Of a DNA stretch of 64,000 nt, positions 39,501-51,669 are shown one piece after another. Under the pieces are notes generated by a model, which saw only the letters and a list, made by a program, of their open reading frames with translations, made no database searches and was not told the DNA's origin. Source of the DNA: Powellomyces hirtus (taxonomy: Eukaryota > Chytridiomycota > Chytridiomycetes > Spizellomycetales > Powellomycetaceae); the NCBI GenBank assembly GCA_025526995.1, contig JAHLKG010000015.1, forward strand, positions 620,001-684,000, in the 5' to 3' direction. Made by a program: the position numbers and the translations under genes. Position 1 is the first letter of the stretch. Each line of letters opens with the position of its first letter.

Positions 39501-41998
39501 AGATTTTTATCGAAAATGAGCACCAGTAAGTGTATAGATGTCACACACAGAGCGTGAATTACTATGAGGTTACTGATGTAGATCCTACCCTCCCAGTCGT
39601 AACGCGAGTATGCAGAAGTTGGATGCTTGGCGTGATATATGTCAATCGCAAGAGCGGGTGTGTAGCTAGCTCACTGTGATTCACGGTTCGATTTCAAGCT
39701 TTGACGAGCCAATCAATCCTGCGGTATAGATCCTCGCTGCCTCGATGGGTCCGCGCTACAGTCCATTTTTGCAATATCTGTATGCTTCCGGACCGCAGAC
39801 CGGGTCACCGACTGCTGATTCTGAGATTCAAGAAGAGAGAATCGACTGGCTCACCGCGCTACTTCAGCAAAATTTGGTCCAGGCGGAGCGCTTGAAGAAG
39901 TCAAACGAGCCCCATGCGTAAGTGGTGGTTATGCACAGATGAATTATGCCGACATGTAGCCATGAATCTCACAACATACGTTATTAGCGATATGGCATTA
40001 TCCCACGCAGTTGATCAGTTAACATATCAAATTCAAGAAAGCTCTGCAAGTATCATTCAGGCTATGTGGCGCGGAAGACGCTCGCGCAGGTCAAATCTAA
40101 GAAGAAAAGGAGGTACGGCTTTTAAGGTCTGGATTGCGTTAATACCGCAGCTTGAATTAAATCCTTGCAGCCGCTCGTACATTACAACGCTGGTGGAGGA
40201 GACACATGGGACGATCTGATCCAGAAAAGGTCCGAGTCATTCAAGAGAGTGCTGCTTTCCAGATCCAAGCTGCTTGGAAAGGTATTGTGGGATTACAACT
40301 CGTATTCAAACCCCTATGCATTATATCTCAAGGATGTTACAGGATATGCCGCACGAGTTAAATTCAAGCGACAAAGAGGAAAGATCCACTTAATCCCCAC
40401 CCCGTCTGAATCTCAAAATCCGCCGCGAATCTCAACATCAAGGGAGATCCCAAGCTCCAGTTTTAACAAAGTGGTTTTGCAAACAGCTGAAGAGCTTGAC
40501 TCGGGTGGGTTTTGATGATAGATAAACGGTTGGTCGGACGCGCTCATGTTAAGCTTGCAACATTACAGATTCAGAGATAGACCAGTGGTTGGGAGATTTA
40601 GATGATAAGAGAGACTACTTTTGCGGAGAGGAGACGTTGGTGCCTTTGCGCCATGAGAGGAAACCGTCGGAGGTGCCGGAGCAAAGAAAGCAGCTTCCGG
40701 TTCCGTGGCCGGATGGGGATGATCCGGAAGCAGAAAGGTTTCTACAACAGCAGGTATTATGGCACTGCATATTCGGTGCGGCTTGCCGGCGAAGAATTGT
40801 CCTCTGACAACTCTTTACATTGCAGTACCATGCGCTCCAAAACGATCTCCAAGGGCCCGCAATTCAGCCGCGCAATCCAATTCGAAACCTGCTGCTCAGT
40901 CGTGGCGTTGTCAAAGCTCCCACCCCTGGTACCGCTGTATTCGGCAAGCATCTATACGATGATGTTGAGGTTCCTACAGGTCGTCTTTCTGGCTTCACTG
41001 CGGACATGCTGATGTCTCGCCGCTGGGGAAGCGCTCAGGTTTCTGAAGAGGTGACGGCTCCTGTTGTGACAGAAAGCGTTATACCTGCGGAGACCCGTGT
41101 GTCGAAGGCTTACAGCGACACAAACATCCTCGATCAAAAATCTGACCAAAGATCTGCTGAAACCCTCGATCAAAAAATGCATAAAAAGTCGGATCAAAAA
41201 TCTGATCGGAAGTCCGATCAAGGGCTCGATGAAAATGACGAAGATTCCGGATGGTGCGGCATTCTGCATTGGTACCTCAGCTTTTGTTCTCCCTGACTTG
41301 ACCTGCACCTAAACAACAGGCGATTAACCAGCAAGTTGACTCAAGCTTTGTTGGATCGGAAGCTTGATCGTGATGCGCGCCTGCACAGACAGGCAGAATT
41401 GCGCGAACGCTTGAAGGGTATGTCTCCTGGTCTCATACCTATGCGTTGGCTGTCACGTCTGACGCAAATGGACAGATCCCATGGAACGCTTAAGGGCACA
41501 CAAGGATCCGCGGGAGGCGAAAGGCACACCGATCGGTGGTACAATGGATGTGACGTATGCTTGGGACCTCCAGCGTTTGCAAGAGGGACAGGCCGATGTA
41601 TCTCGCCGGGCATCTGCGCGATTGCCTCCTCTATCTTACTCTCATGAGGTCTCCCAAGCGCACTTACCTACATCAAGACATGGTAAGCCAATGTCTAGTA
41701 GCGGCCGCAAGTGGAAGCGCATTGCGTAACGAATATTTTTCCAGCAACAACAGACCGTGGTCCCACCCTCTTGATCAATAACTACTTGACAAAAAAATTA
41801 GTCCACGGGCAACATAGGCCTGGGCAGCCCGATCCACCGGTTATCTACTCAACATTGACATTCCCACATCCCAAAAATGACTTAGGCAGCGGATTCGGGC
41901 ACCATACTCTGCCTGCGTATGGAGCCCCCTTGGGCCATCACAGTCATCGGCAGATACACTATGCGTTTGATCACTCTGATCACCTCCCCACTCTTTGA
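36579..41998 (+). CDS. Coiled-coil, leucine-rich repeat and IQ-motif protein (LRRIQ1-like), multi-exon
   Basis: ATG at 36,579 begins MSERLADPLDAEVEEIIRTE; the first donor is GTAGGT at 36,663. Many small exons follow. Domains in order: an acidic N-terminus; a long charged coiled coil (37,670-38,340: HLIAEHERLVKRQREEAGEK through LQELEEEEAQRRRELQLLL); leucine-rich repeats (38,395-39,150: VRRVILDDNFLSNLRGLEFL, LQILNASRNMLTDIR, YVDLSDNRMHDP, LQYLNVSGNAFMELP); IQ calmodulin-binding motifs (SIIQAMWRGRRSRR at about 40,060 and a second AWKG segment near 40,270); and a variable C-terminus ending at 41,998. LRR-IQ proteins of this build are generally ciliary or centrosomal. The exact orthologue (LRRIQ1, CEP97-like or another) cannot be decided by eye. 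Exon borders in the middle are approximate. Confidence 0.7.
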
Positions 41999-42110
41999 TG
42001 GAACTGTTCCTCACTCGGCACATACTAGACGTTCTCTATACGGTTGACCACGCGCGCTTTGTACATATTTACACATTGAAAGTTACATGATAAATATGAA
42101 AAGGGGACGT

Positions 42111-43262
42111 CTAGCTTGGAGCTCTTCTGCCGTGAACCGACAGAATGTCAGACAAAGGGGGATCATATTCTGAATCCGAGTGCATCGGTTGCGCTTGTCG
42201 TGGTAAGACAAGGCATCTTCGAGCAACCGATGCGGGTCGCGTAGGTGAGTTAGCATGTACACGAGGAGGTGGAGCACTTCCAATCCGACGCCTTGATGCT
42301 GAAGCAGTCGAACTCTCCGCGGGAGCCCGCTCGTTTGCGAGAGTATGAGCTTCTTTTTTTTCAAGGGGATAAAGAACGCGTGGCAGAACTGCGGGATTTT
42401 GCGCTTGTCCATGGGGATGTGTTACAGCGTTTCGATCTGTTATTATAACTTCATGCAATGGACCGGAGGGTGCTTGTAAAAGAATTGTTCGTTGTGATGG
42501 TGCGCTGTGTACTCGTTGTTTGAGCCTCGTTTTTGCATGCGGTGAGCCGAATCTGATAGAATCGTTTCGAGGATTGGGATGGACACTGGCTATGCATAGG
42601 GATTCAAGGGATGGAGCTTCAGGAACGCGGAAACGTTGCCCCGGCGTATAAGGCAATAATTTCACCCGAAGAGGATGCTCCGGGCCCTGTTTTTCGCTTC
42701 TGGGTATCTTCAGAATTTGTGGAGGGACACTTGGTCTCGGCTTCGCTAGCGCACTGACATGCTCATACAGAGTATGTTGCCGAACCACGGCGAGGTCAGC
42801 AACACCTGAATCTACAAGAGCAATCTCGGAGTTGACACCCACTACCAAAGGATTTCGATCGATATTAGCATGCAAGAGCTCCGACGCCGTTGGTGGTCTT
42901 CGATAAAGTCGCAATGCATGGATGAATTCGGAGGTCATGGGGCGCTCAAACAGGAATAGACGCGTGGCTACGATGACTGACTGCCTTGTGCGTGGGGACG
43001 AAGTCACGGTCATTAACAATGTGAAAGCTTCACCAGCGCTGAAGACAAACACTGCCATATAGAGTCAGCAGCAGATCATTGGATTCTGTAGCCCACCACC
43101 TACATTGCCTGGTTCCATCAGCGGACGGAAGGAGCGGAGCTTGACGCGTCGCGTTCCTTTCGATCGCGTAAGCAGCACGAGAATCAGACGCAGAAACCCA
43201 TAGATCAGCATGAGCCCCAGAAACAAACGGTTGTGGGAAGAAGAACTTCGACTAGTGTCCAT
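42111..43262 (-). CDS. Unknown protein with N-terminal membrane segment, two exons
   Basis: Exon 1 starts MDTSRSSSSHNRLFLGLMLI at 43,262 and has a hydrophobic stretch (FLGLMLIYGFLRLILVLL) followed by positive charges, suggesting a signal anchor. Exon 2 (about 43,052-42,111) is a 310-residue open frame with a short hydrophobic start (VFVFSAGEAFTLLMTV), then Pro/Ser/Arg-rich sequence. The apparent GT donor (AATGTAGGT) does not keep frame with the acceptor before TGTTTGTC. A GC donor (CCAG/GCAATG) at the end of exon 1 would. I recognise no family. It is convergent with the LRR/IQ gene and divergent from TTC21B. Confidence 0.55.
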
Positions 43263-43615
43263 GGATGCATCAGGAGAGAACCCATAGCATTGTCGCTTTT
43301 GGATTCGGACATGAAATGGCTTCTTCCAGCAAACCCAGGTGTTTTGTCCTTAATTGTCAATCACAAAAGAGATCCAGCGGAAAAGAATACAAAATACAGC
43401 ATCCCATGCGAGAATGATTTCGGTTGCGAAGTCAGAAATAATGAATTTCTTGCGTTTCCGTTCAGCAGTCCAGCAGGCCTAGGAAGTATTATTGAAAGAT
43501 ACGTTTGTTACTTTCCTAGCCGACTGCGCGCAATCTGACGCGTCCAGAACGCGTTGCGTGACAACCCTGAAGCTTGACATCTGCAACACATTCCATCACC
43601 ATCGCAGCCTTCATC
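43263..43615. promoter_or_regulatory. Shared upstream region between the membrane-protein gene and TTC21B
   Basis: A 353-base interval lies between two divergent start codons, so it should contain both promoters. It includes a short plus-strand open frame but no motif I can name with confidence. Confidence 0.4.
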
Positions 43616-46600
43616 ATGAGCGTCAATGAGGACCTTGCTACCATCAATTACTACTGCAGAAGAAGACTGTACCGTCATGTTCACGATTTTTGTGACGGTC
43701 GCCTGAAGCGCCGCGTGGGAGACCCGGCCTTGATGTTCTGGAAAGCTGCCACACTGACTCTGGACGGCCGCCCAGGAGAAGCACTCCGCGCTTTGGAACC
43801 TTTGCAAGAAAAGCGGGACCTTACTCTTGCCTCAATCAGTGCGATGATCCACGCCCATCAGCAATGCAAGCACGTGGACGGAGAAGCGGTTCAGGAACTC
43901 GAGGCGAAGCTGGCCATCGCGACCGAAACATCCTTATCATCCAGCTTCTCATTTTTGCTTGCGGGAATGTTTCATCATTATCTTGGTTCATCTGACGATG
44001 CCCGCGCCTATGTCCAAAAGGCGCTGGGAAGTCAACCAGACTTTGGGGACGCTCTCTCAATGATGGGTTGGATAGACGCAGCCTCCCCGAAAGAAGCGAC
44101 CTCATCAAAGGCTGGTTCTTGGTTCGACAGCGCTTTGGAGCGGGCGCCAAAAGATGCGGATGCGACAATGGGCCGGCTCGAGCTTCTGCGCAAAAACCGA
44201 AGGCAGCTTTCCGCCGCGCTTGACATTACCTCGCAATTGATAGTTCACCATCCAAGCTTTACACCCGCATATATAGAACGAATGTATGTTCTGCTAGAAC
44301 TGGCATCATGGGACCAAGTCATTGAAGCGGCAAATCGCCTTTTAGGATTGGTCCCTGAAAGCATAGATGCGACGATCGTCTTGATCGTTTACCAGCTAGC
44401 CCGCGAAGGCGGATACGATGCGGCGACAGCTCACCTGACTTCTCTCAATCAGGTATAACTTCCAAAGAGTCGGATCATGGCGAAAGAGACAAGCAGAACT
44501 GAGTTGGCCTTCCCACAGTTGTTAGGGAAGCTTGAACCTCATAATGCAGGCTTGTTGTACTCTGCTGCTCGGTCATTCATAAGGCTCGCCAACCGGCGAA
44601 CGACGTAAGTGCCATAGGAGGATGCATCGCAACATCGCACTCTGCTGAATGAATATGACATGACTTTTTTTGTAGAATTCTAAATGATTGCGCAAAGCTC
44701 CTTGAACGGGCTATGGCGATTGGCCCGCAGGATAGTCGATTTAAGATAGAAATGGGATACCTCTACCTACTCATGGACAATGTACCCCGTGCCAAAGACT
44801 TCTACCAACAAGCTGCCACCTTGGATGCACAGAATGTGGATGCTCTACAGGGCTTGATTAGGTGCCAGCTGTACAATAGCCAATTCGAGGCTGCCGAAGA
44901 GCAAATTGAGCTATTCAACGAGTTTCAGATGGGCGTAGGTAGGTTTTGCGTCGTTGGAACGGTGTGCTTCGGTTTTTGACCAGCTGTGAAACAGGCACGT
45001 CGGCTGAAATTCAATACCTGGCTTCTATGGTGGCATGGTACAAGTACTCGAATGCACAGCGACGGCTAGCACTTCTCACGGAAGCGGCTGAGTCACGACT
45101 TGTTCTACTCCACTCGCAGACTATATGGTACGCTTTCACAGCTGTATTATGAAATGGAAAGCAACCTGCTATCAAATCTGACATCTTTTGTAATGCTTTG
45201 ATATCAATCAGTCTAGAATACTTTGCACAAGTCAATCCCGAGTTCCTTATCGAGATTGTTCGGGATTTGATGGAACATTGCCCTTCTGATACGAAACGGG
45301 AAGGTAAATAAGCGGAAAGGTGCGCCTGGCAATCTTCTTGCGCATGTATTCTCACCGATTCATCGATATAGGGGAGGATGTTCAGGACTTGGTGAGAATT
45401 ACGCTAAACATACTCGAACCCATCTGCAAAGTGGTCTCTGGATCCACGGATGCACTGTACTACTTCGCAAAAGCCAAATTTCTGGCCGGAGACAAATCGG
45501 TCGCGCAAACCATGGCCAAGAAGTGTCTCAGACTGGAGAACACCCATGCAAAGGTGCAAAAATTGACATTCTGCGTCTGCCCAAATTCCCACGCCAGCGC
45601 TAATATTAAAAATGCCACAGTCTTACCTATTGATGAGTCAAATTCACCTCGCAAACGGTCAAGAGCAGCAGGCAGCGCAATTCCTGGAAACAGGCTTGAG
45701 TTACAATTTCGAAGTTCGCAACATACCGCTCTTTTTTGTCTTGAAAGCACGGATCGCAAAGGTACAAGGCCGGAATGAAGAAGCGCTGGAGGCTTTGAAA
45801 GCGGCGATGCAATTACCCGGGATGAAAGAGCCGATGAAAAGCGCTAAACGTGCCCCTGGGAAAAAGAACGATTTTGCACCGTCAGTCCTGGAGAGGATGA
45901 CGATTTATCTGGAGTTGGTGGACACGCATGCCAAACTGAAGAACGTAAAGGAAGCTGCAGCCCTCATGAAGGAAGCCAACAAGATTTTCGCGGGGATGCC
46001 GGAGCAAGATCGCCTTGTGCTCGCCAATGCAGAGTTCGCGATAGATCGTGGAGACATTGACGTAGCCCTCAATGTACTCGCCACGATTGGAGTGGATCAG
46101 CCGCATTACATTGACGCCAAAAAGCGAATGGCAGAGATCTATCTCAAGTACAAAAACGACAAGAAGGCATACGCAAGATGCTACAGTGAACTGGTGGAGA
46201 GAAACCCTACCGTAGAGAGCTGCCTATTGTTGGGGGATGCGTACATGAATCTCCAAGAACCGCAAAAGGCGATAGCTATCTACGAATCCGCATTAGACTC
46301 GAGTCCCGAGGCCGATGTTCTGGCAAGCAAAATCGGAAAGGCGTTAGTGAGAACACACAACTACGCGCGAGCCATCTCGTATTATGAGTCTGCGTTAGCC
46401 TCTGATTCACCTGTGAGCTCAACTCTGAGATTCGACCTTGCCGAGCTGTACTTCAAGCTTTCAAAGTATGACGACGCCGAAAGTTTGCTCCTCGAGACCC
46501 TAGATCATCCGGAAACAGACGACATCGGAGAATTGGAAATGGACATCAAATGCAATAGATTGCTTGCGCGATCATATAAGTCCAGAAACAAGTACGAACA

Positions 46601-48002
46601 GGCGTTAAAGACCCTCATGAAGGCTCGGGAGCAGCAGCTTCATCTCCTTTCCAAAGACTCGGTGACGACGGAAAACCGAGAACAAAAGATTGTGCTGGCG
46701 AGCATCAACTACTGTCTAGCTGAGATCCTTGAGAAAGACCTCAAAGACATCGAAACTGCCATGAGCCATTATAGCGAGGCTGTCGAGCAGAATTCGAGTG
46801 ACTTCAAATCAACCCTGGCTCTTTGTGGAATCTATCTTCAAAAGAATGACCTGATTTCCGCACAGCAGCAATGCGCCAACCTCCTCCGTCTCGACCCGGA
46901 GAATGATGGAGCATTGATGTTAATGGCTGACATCATGGCCATGAAGAACTCATACGTTGAAGCGGTAGAGTTCTTCAGACAAATGCTCGACCGAGTGCCA
47001 ACGCATTATGTTGCTTTAAATCGCTTAATTGAGACGATGCGGCGCTGCGGAAATCTCAAGGACGTACCAAAGTTCTTAACTCGGGCTGAGAACAGCTCAT
47101 TCAAGGTGCACCTTCATCCAGGGTTCCACTACTGCAAAGGACTATACTTCAGATACACGAATAGTCCCAACGAAGCTCTGAAAGAGTTCAATTTTTGTCG
47201 CAAAGACAACGAGTGGGGCGAACGTGCTTTGACGCATATGATAGAAATCTTCCTCAATCCAGACAACGAAACTCTGGGTGGCGAAGCCCTAGAGAGTGTC
47301 ACGGATGAGAGCGCAAGCTACGCGGGCAAGAAGGGCGAGTCGGAACTGCTGGCGGTGTTGACAGCAGATAAGCTGCTGAAAGAGCTGCCGCAGAATCCCA
47401 AATCACTTTCCACTCAGGTCCTAGAGTGTCATGCACTCATGGCTACAAAGCAAAAGGGAGAAATCGAGCGGGCTTTGGCAAAATTCATGGAGATGCTGAA
47501 TGTGGAACGGGATTACGTTCCAGCGTTGCTGGGGATGGCCATTGGGCACATGTTGCTGAAGCAACCTCCCCGGGCACGGAATCACCTGAAGCGGATCGCG
47601 AAAATGGAATGGAGATCATCGTTGGCGAACGAGTTTGAGCGGAGTTGGATCCTCCTTGCCGACATCTACATACAAGGTGGTAAATTCGATCTTGCAACAG
47701 AACTTCTGAAGATGTGTCTCAGCCGAAATCAGTCATGCGCAAAGGCATCTGAATACTTGGGATTCATCATGGAAAAGGAAGCATCGTTTGCAGATGCGGC
47801 CCTGCACTACGAGAATGCATGGAAGCTGGACAGGGAGGCGAACCCGGCCATGGGTTACAAACTCGCATTCAACTATATGAAGGCCAAGAAGTTTGTAGAA
47901 GCGATTGACATCTGTCACAAGGTCTTGCTCATGTATCCGGAGTACCCGAAGATCAAAGGCGAGATCCTCTTGAAGGCAAGAGCGAGTCTCAGGTGCCCAT
48001 AG
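43616..48002 (+). CDS. TTC21B: Intraflagellar transport protein 139 (tetratricopeptide repeat protein 21B)
   Basis: ATG 43,616 (MSVNEDLATINYYCRRRLYR). Exons include 43,616-44,452, 44,519 to about 44,605, about 44,676-44,936, then several small ones, and a large last exon from 45,621 to the stop at 48,000-48,002. The protein of about 1,300 residues is built of TPR helices throughout. Diagnostic stretches match IFT139: LLLGDAYMNLQEPQKAIAIY, LASKIGKALVRTHNYARAI, GFHYCKGLYFRYTNSPNEAL, ALLGMAIGHMLLKQPPRARN, GYKLAFNYMKAKKFVEAIDI and the end KGEILLKARASLR. IFT139 is a subunit of the IFT-A complex that carries retrograde traffic in cilia. Its presence implies the organism builds a flagellum. It converges with LAMTOR2 131 bases downstream. 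Confidence 0.95.
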
Positions 48003-48132
48003 TGAAGGGAGAGTCAGTGGAGGAGCAAGTAAATCTTAATGTATATACAGATGACTAAATCTCCAAAACCTGGGCAGCAGCCGCTTCGTTGGACCGTTTC
48101 AGTAGTGATATTTACAATGGCAAGTTTCAATC

Positions 48133-48770
48133 TCATGGTGGTGCGCTCGGTGAGACCAAGCTGAGCGGTCCCTCCAGATACTCCCTCAGCACTTTTGTCT
48201 TCATAGCAAGAAGGAGAACGGTCGTTCAGTCGAGGAGCTAGTGCACATGATGCGATTGATGTAATATCATACCTTAGCTTTCAGCAAACCCCACTCCACC
48301 TCTTCGTTGGCGACCAAGCACAGCAACATGCGGCTAGCTCTCGAAACGGATAGCTTACCGGCCTGAACAGAGGTACCGCGATTCAGGATGCTGCCATGTC
48401 GGTTGCAATGCCCGTAGTGCATATTGTATCATACCTCACAGTCTAATATCAAATCCTGCAGAGACTCTGCACTATTCCCAGCTTCACCACCTTCCGCACC
48501 AGCGGCCGCGGCAGGCTTCCCATGTCGTTCATACGCAAACCACACGTTGCTGGCAACTGCTGCCAGCACTTTGGCCTCGGATTCCGAACCTCCCGCGAAA
48601 GAGATAAGTGACCCATCTGGGTTTAACAACCTAAACACAATTGACGCATGAGTGTACATGCGGGGAGACCAGCTCTTTGGCAGCAAGCGAGATCAGCGTA
48701 CAGGGTGGCTTTGATGCCGTTTGTGTTGACCTGACTGAGAACCTGCGCTATGACTTTTGGCTTGAGCATT
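48133..48770 (-). CDS. LAMTOR2: Ragulator complex subunit LAMTOR2 (p14), roadblock domain
   Basis: Four exons, each with GT/AG borders: 48,770-48,702, 48,630-48,435, then about 48,375-48,285 and the last ending with TGA at 48,133-48,135. Start MLKPKVIAQVLSQVNTNGIK matches the LAMTOR2 N-terminus. The core gives LLLNPDGSLISFAGGSESEA, KVLAAVASNVWFAYERHGK, LQDLILDCE, then SRASRMLLCLVANEEVEWGL and VLREYLEGPLSLV. This is one complete roadblock/LC7 fold of about 140 residues, with an Ala/Gly-rich insertion (AAAAGAEGGEAG) before LQDLI. LAMTOR2 forms a heterodimer with LAMTOR3 in the lysosomal scaffold that recruits Rag GTPases for TORC1 signalling. Its start faces the DUF4272 gene 294 bases away. Confidence 0.93.
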
Positions 48771-49064
48771 GTGCTGGTGCTCCTGACGGCGGACGGCGGA
48801 AATGCGAAATTCGTGCGCAAAGGAACGCGGTTCAGAGGGCGACAGAGCTGCCGACATTCTCCTTTCCACTTCGACTTCACAACAACCGAACAAAACCGCT
48901 CACTCTGATACCAATAGAGGTAAACATGGCTGACGTCCGGTTGAGCGGCACATACTGGACGAGCCGCTGATTTCGAACACTTCGGTCTCAGCTCCATTTT
49001 GACTCTATTTGAACTCTCTGCTCTTGACCGCACGCCAACGCTACGAAGAGATCATAGTTGCGCT

Positions 49065-50378
49065 ATGTTTTTGCGGAGAACAGCAAAACCACTGGCGAGA
49101 TTGGCCGATCCATGCCGTGGCATGGCTACTTTTACAAGCGAGCATCCGCTTCTGAAGAGGACCCCTGGGGACATTGCTCGCCGTATGTTTAGCGGACTTT
49201 GCACAAATATACTAGCCCCGCCTCCATCTCAATCGACGCTATGTTCTTCTCTAGGCGTGGCTTGTACTCAGATGGTTCTTACTCGATGGGGCATAGAAGG
49301 TAAATGGAGGACCGCAGAACAGGCAGCGCGAAAGACTTACTGAAAGTTCGTAGCTGCCCTTACGTCTTCACAGGGCAAAGGTCCTGTCGACCCTCGCATT
49401 GAACAAAGCTATGGCGCGTTGGCAAAGGCAATAGAGGAGAGTAAACTGTCGAGATCTTTCACCAGTGTGGTAATACTCTTGCGCCCAACAAATTAGATGA
49501 TTTGTTGCTGACTCATGGTCTTCTTCACGGTTGAAGGAACAAGAGCTGATAGATAAGCCGCTTGGTCAATGGTCACCTGTGGACGATCTGGCATCCCAAA
49601 GCATGCGTTGGGAGTCGTTTGGAACGCTACTGTGGGCAATCAAGATTCTGAATAGCCTGCCCAAATTCCATGTCCGATTTTCGCAAGAGTTGCTATTTCA
49701 GTCGACTGCTATAGTCCCTGCTTTTCCAACTACGATTACTTCCTTCTTGCAGGTAGGTCAACTGCACCGCTCCCGAATCTGTAGTGGAGGAAATACTTAA
49801 TGAAGCTATCATCGGTCTGTCAGTACTTTGACAGTGGCGAAGGGTCCAAGCCCAGCCACATTGTAACGCCGGACGAGCTTCGAAGCGCTGTCAACACTGC
49901 TGAGGCTTGGTACTGGCGAGCGCGCGCCCAGATTGTCCTGGATCTTAAAGAGAGCCTTGAAGGCGATAGCGAGGACATCAAAGCTGCGAGGAAGTCCGTA
50001 TTATTCATCACCAGTTGTTCAGCTCGGTTTCATGTGATTTCCATACTTAAAACTTCTATGCAAACGTTTTGCCTTATCTGATTTAGGAAAATACCAAGCG
50101 GGCTCAAGACTATCATGGCGAACCTCGACCAGGCGCTGTCACAAGCGAGCATCCGAGCATCTGCCGACGGCTACATAGATGAGATCGTAGGTGAAGACTT
50201 TGGGGTAAATGGAGTTGCCTACCGGAAGCTGGATGATCACGGTATCCGAGACATGAGTGATATTTCAGAGTACCGCCTTGCTGCGCTGTCGTGGCTGTGT
50301 GGAAGGGACTGGGAGTTCAAGCGCGGCGAGGTACCTTTCATACATCCCCTTGGCTCGCTGTGGGCGCCGGAAGAGTAA
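49065..50378 (+). CDS. DUF4272-family protein, possible mitochondrial presequence
   Basis: ATG 49,065. The N-terminus MFLRRTAKPLARLADPCRG is rich in arginine and lacks acidic residues until the aspartate, as in a mitochondrial targeting peptide (prediction by eye). The body includes RTPGDIARRMFSGLCTNIL, SQSMRWESFGTLLWAIKIL, PDELRSAVNTAEAWYWRARA and EYRLAALSWLCG. These fit the DUF4272 pattern (RR...L, 'W..E...vLlWALg', 'RlhW..R'). The first intron is probably GTAAAT at about 49,301 to an AG before GTCCTGTCGACC, which keeps frame. More introns lie near 49,470, 49,753 and 50,020. The biochemical role of the family is unknown to me. Confidence 0.7.
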
Positions 50379-50711
50379 TGTAGCATAGGATTGCATCTAG
50401 ACGTACCTGTCGTATAGTACCTTGCAGAAATCCATGCATCATGCGATATTACATGCGGCCATCCTCACGCACTCAACACAAAATCAGAAGGGAATAACAG
50501 TTTGCGATGCCATTCGCCTGCGGCACGTGTGGCTTGGTGATGCTGCGCCATATTTCATGTAAGCACCAGATCCGAGAAAGCGCTCTTTTTGCATTGAAGT
50601 TTTTCGTCGACACAGTTACTGTCAATCCCGGCCTGTCCATGCAGGAACTGCGGTGAACTGAAGACTTAGATCAACAAAAGGGCGTGTCTTTGGGGGCGCA
50701 TGCGTTGAAAC

Positions 50712-51669
50712 ATGGTGAAACGAAAAACGAAGAAACCGGCGAAACCACTGCCGCTGCGTGTGGAAAGGACCAGCGGCGTAGAGAAGACGGCATCCACCCA
50801 GAAGCTCATTTCCACATACCACACCCTGAACAAACAACTCTCTGCTGTGCTCAAGGCCGGAGATGCCAAAATTGCGGCCACGATCAGAAGCGAAATGGAG
50901 GCGCTTGGCGGGCTCCATGCGTACCAGCGAGCATCCCTGAAGGGCGGAAACGAGAAGAAAGGGTTGGGCGCTTGTGGATCTTGGCTGGTGACGTTTCTGC
51001 GCGAAGAACAAAAGGCGCGAGAAAATGCGACTGCGCCTGGTGCGGCTACGGCTGGTGCCCCGGGAGCAGCGAAGACCAAATTGCGGTTGTTGGACGTAGG
51101 GGCTGTGAGCGGGCAAACCTATGCGAAGCAGGCTTCGTGGATCGATGTCTCGTCGATCGATCTCAACCCCCAATCCCAAACTGTGAAGAAGCAGGACTTT
51201 TTCGAGAGGCCAAACCCGAAGGGAGATGATGAGCGATTCCACGTCTTGTGTCTCAGTCTTGTGGTCAATTTCGTTGGCGATCCGAAACTGCGTGGTAAGA
51301 GCAGGGCATGAGAACAATGCCAATTGTATATGTCTCACGGCGAGGGAGTCCCATTTCATCGTTTTTGTTTCCTTTTCAGGTGAGATGCTCATCCACGCAC
51401 GCCGGTTTCTCCTTCCGTCTGGTCTCCTCTTCCTCGTCCTGCCTTTACCCTGCGTCACCAATTCGCGGTACATGACTCACGAGCACCTGCTTGCCATCAT
51501 CACGTCGATAGGGTATACATTGGTGAAACAGCATTTCGCCCGAAAACTGGCCTTCTACCTCCTGCGCCGCGTCGAGAATGGACAGTTCAAGAAAGTTGAA
51601 TGGGCGAAAAAGGAAATTCACCCCGGCATTGAACGAAACAACTTTTGCATTGTCATCAGAAAAGATTGA
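50712..51669 (+). CDS. BMT2: 25S rRNA adenine-N1 methyltransferase (Bmt2 family)
   Basis: Two exons: 50,712-51,294 and 51,380-51,669, joined by a GTAAGA...TTTCAG intron in phase. About 290 residues with a basic N-terminus (MVKRKTKKPAKPLP), a helical region ending in LGGLHAYQRASLKGG, the SAM-binding motif LRLLDVGAVSGQTY with a following SIDLNPQ acidic loop, the catalytic-region sequence FHVLCLSLVVNFVGDP and the C-terminal FLVLPLPCVTNSRYMTHEHL. These are Bmt2 signatures. In yeast Bmt2 methylates an adenine of 25S rRNA in the nucleolus. It follows the DUF4272 gene in the same direction. Confidence 0.93.

Noticed and set aside
50622..51473. 283-codon minus-strand open frame opposite BMT2
   Set aside because: It is the antisense shadow of a confidently identified methyltransferase exon and has no recognisable domain.
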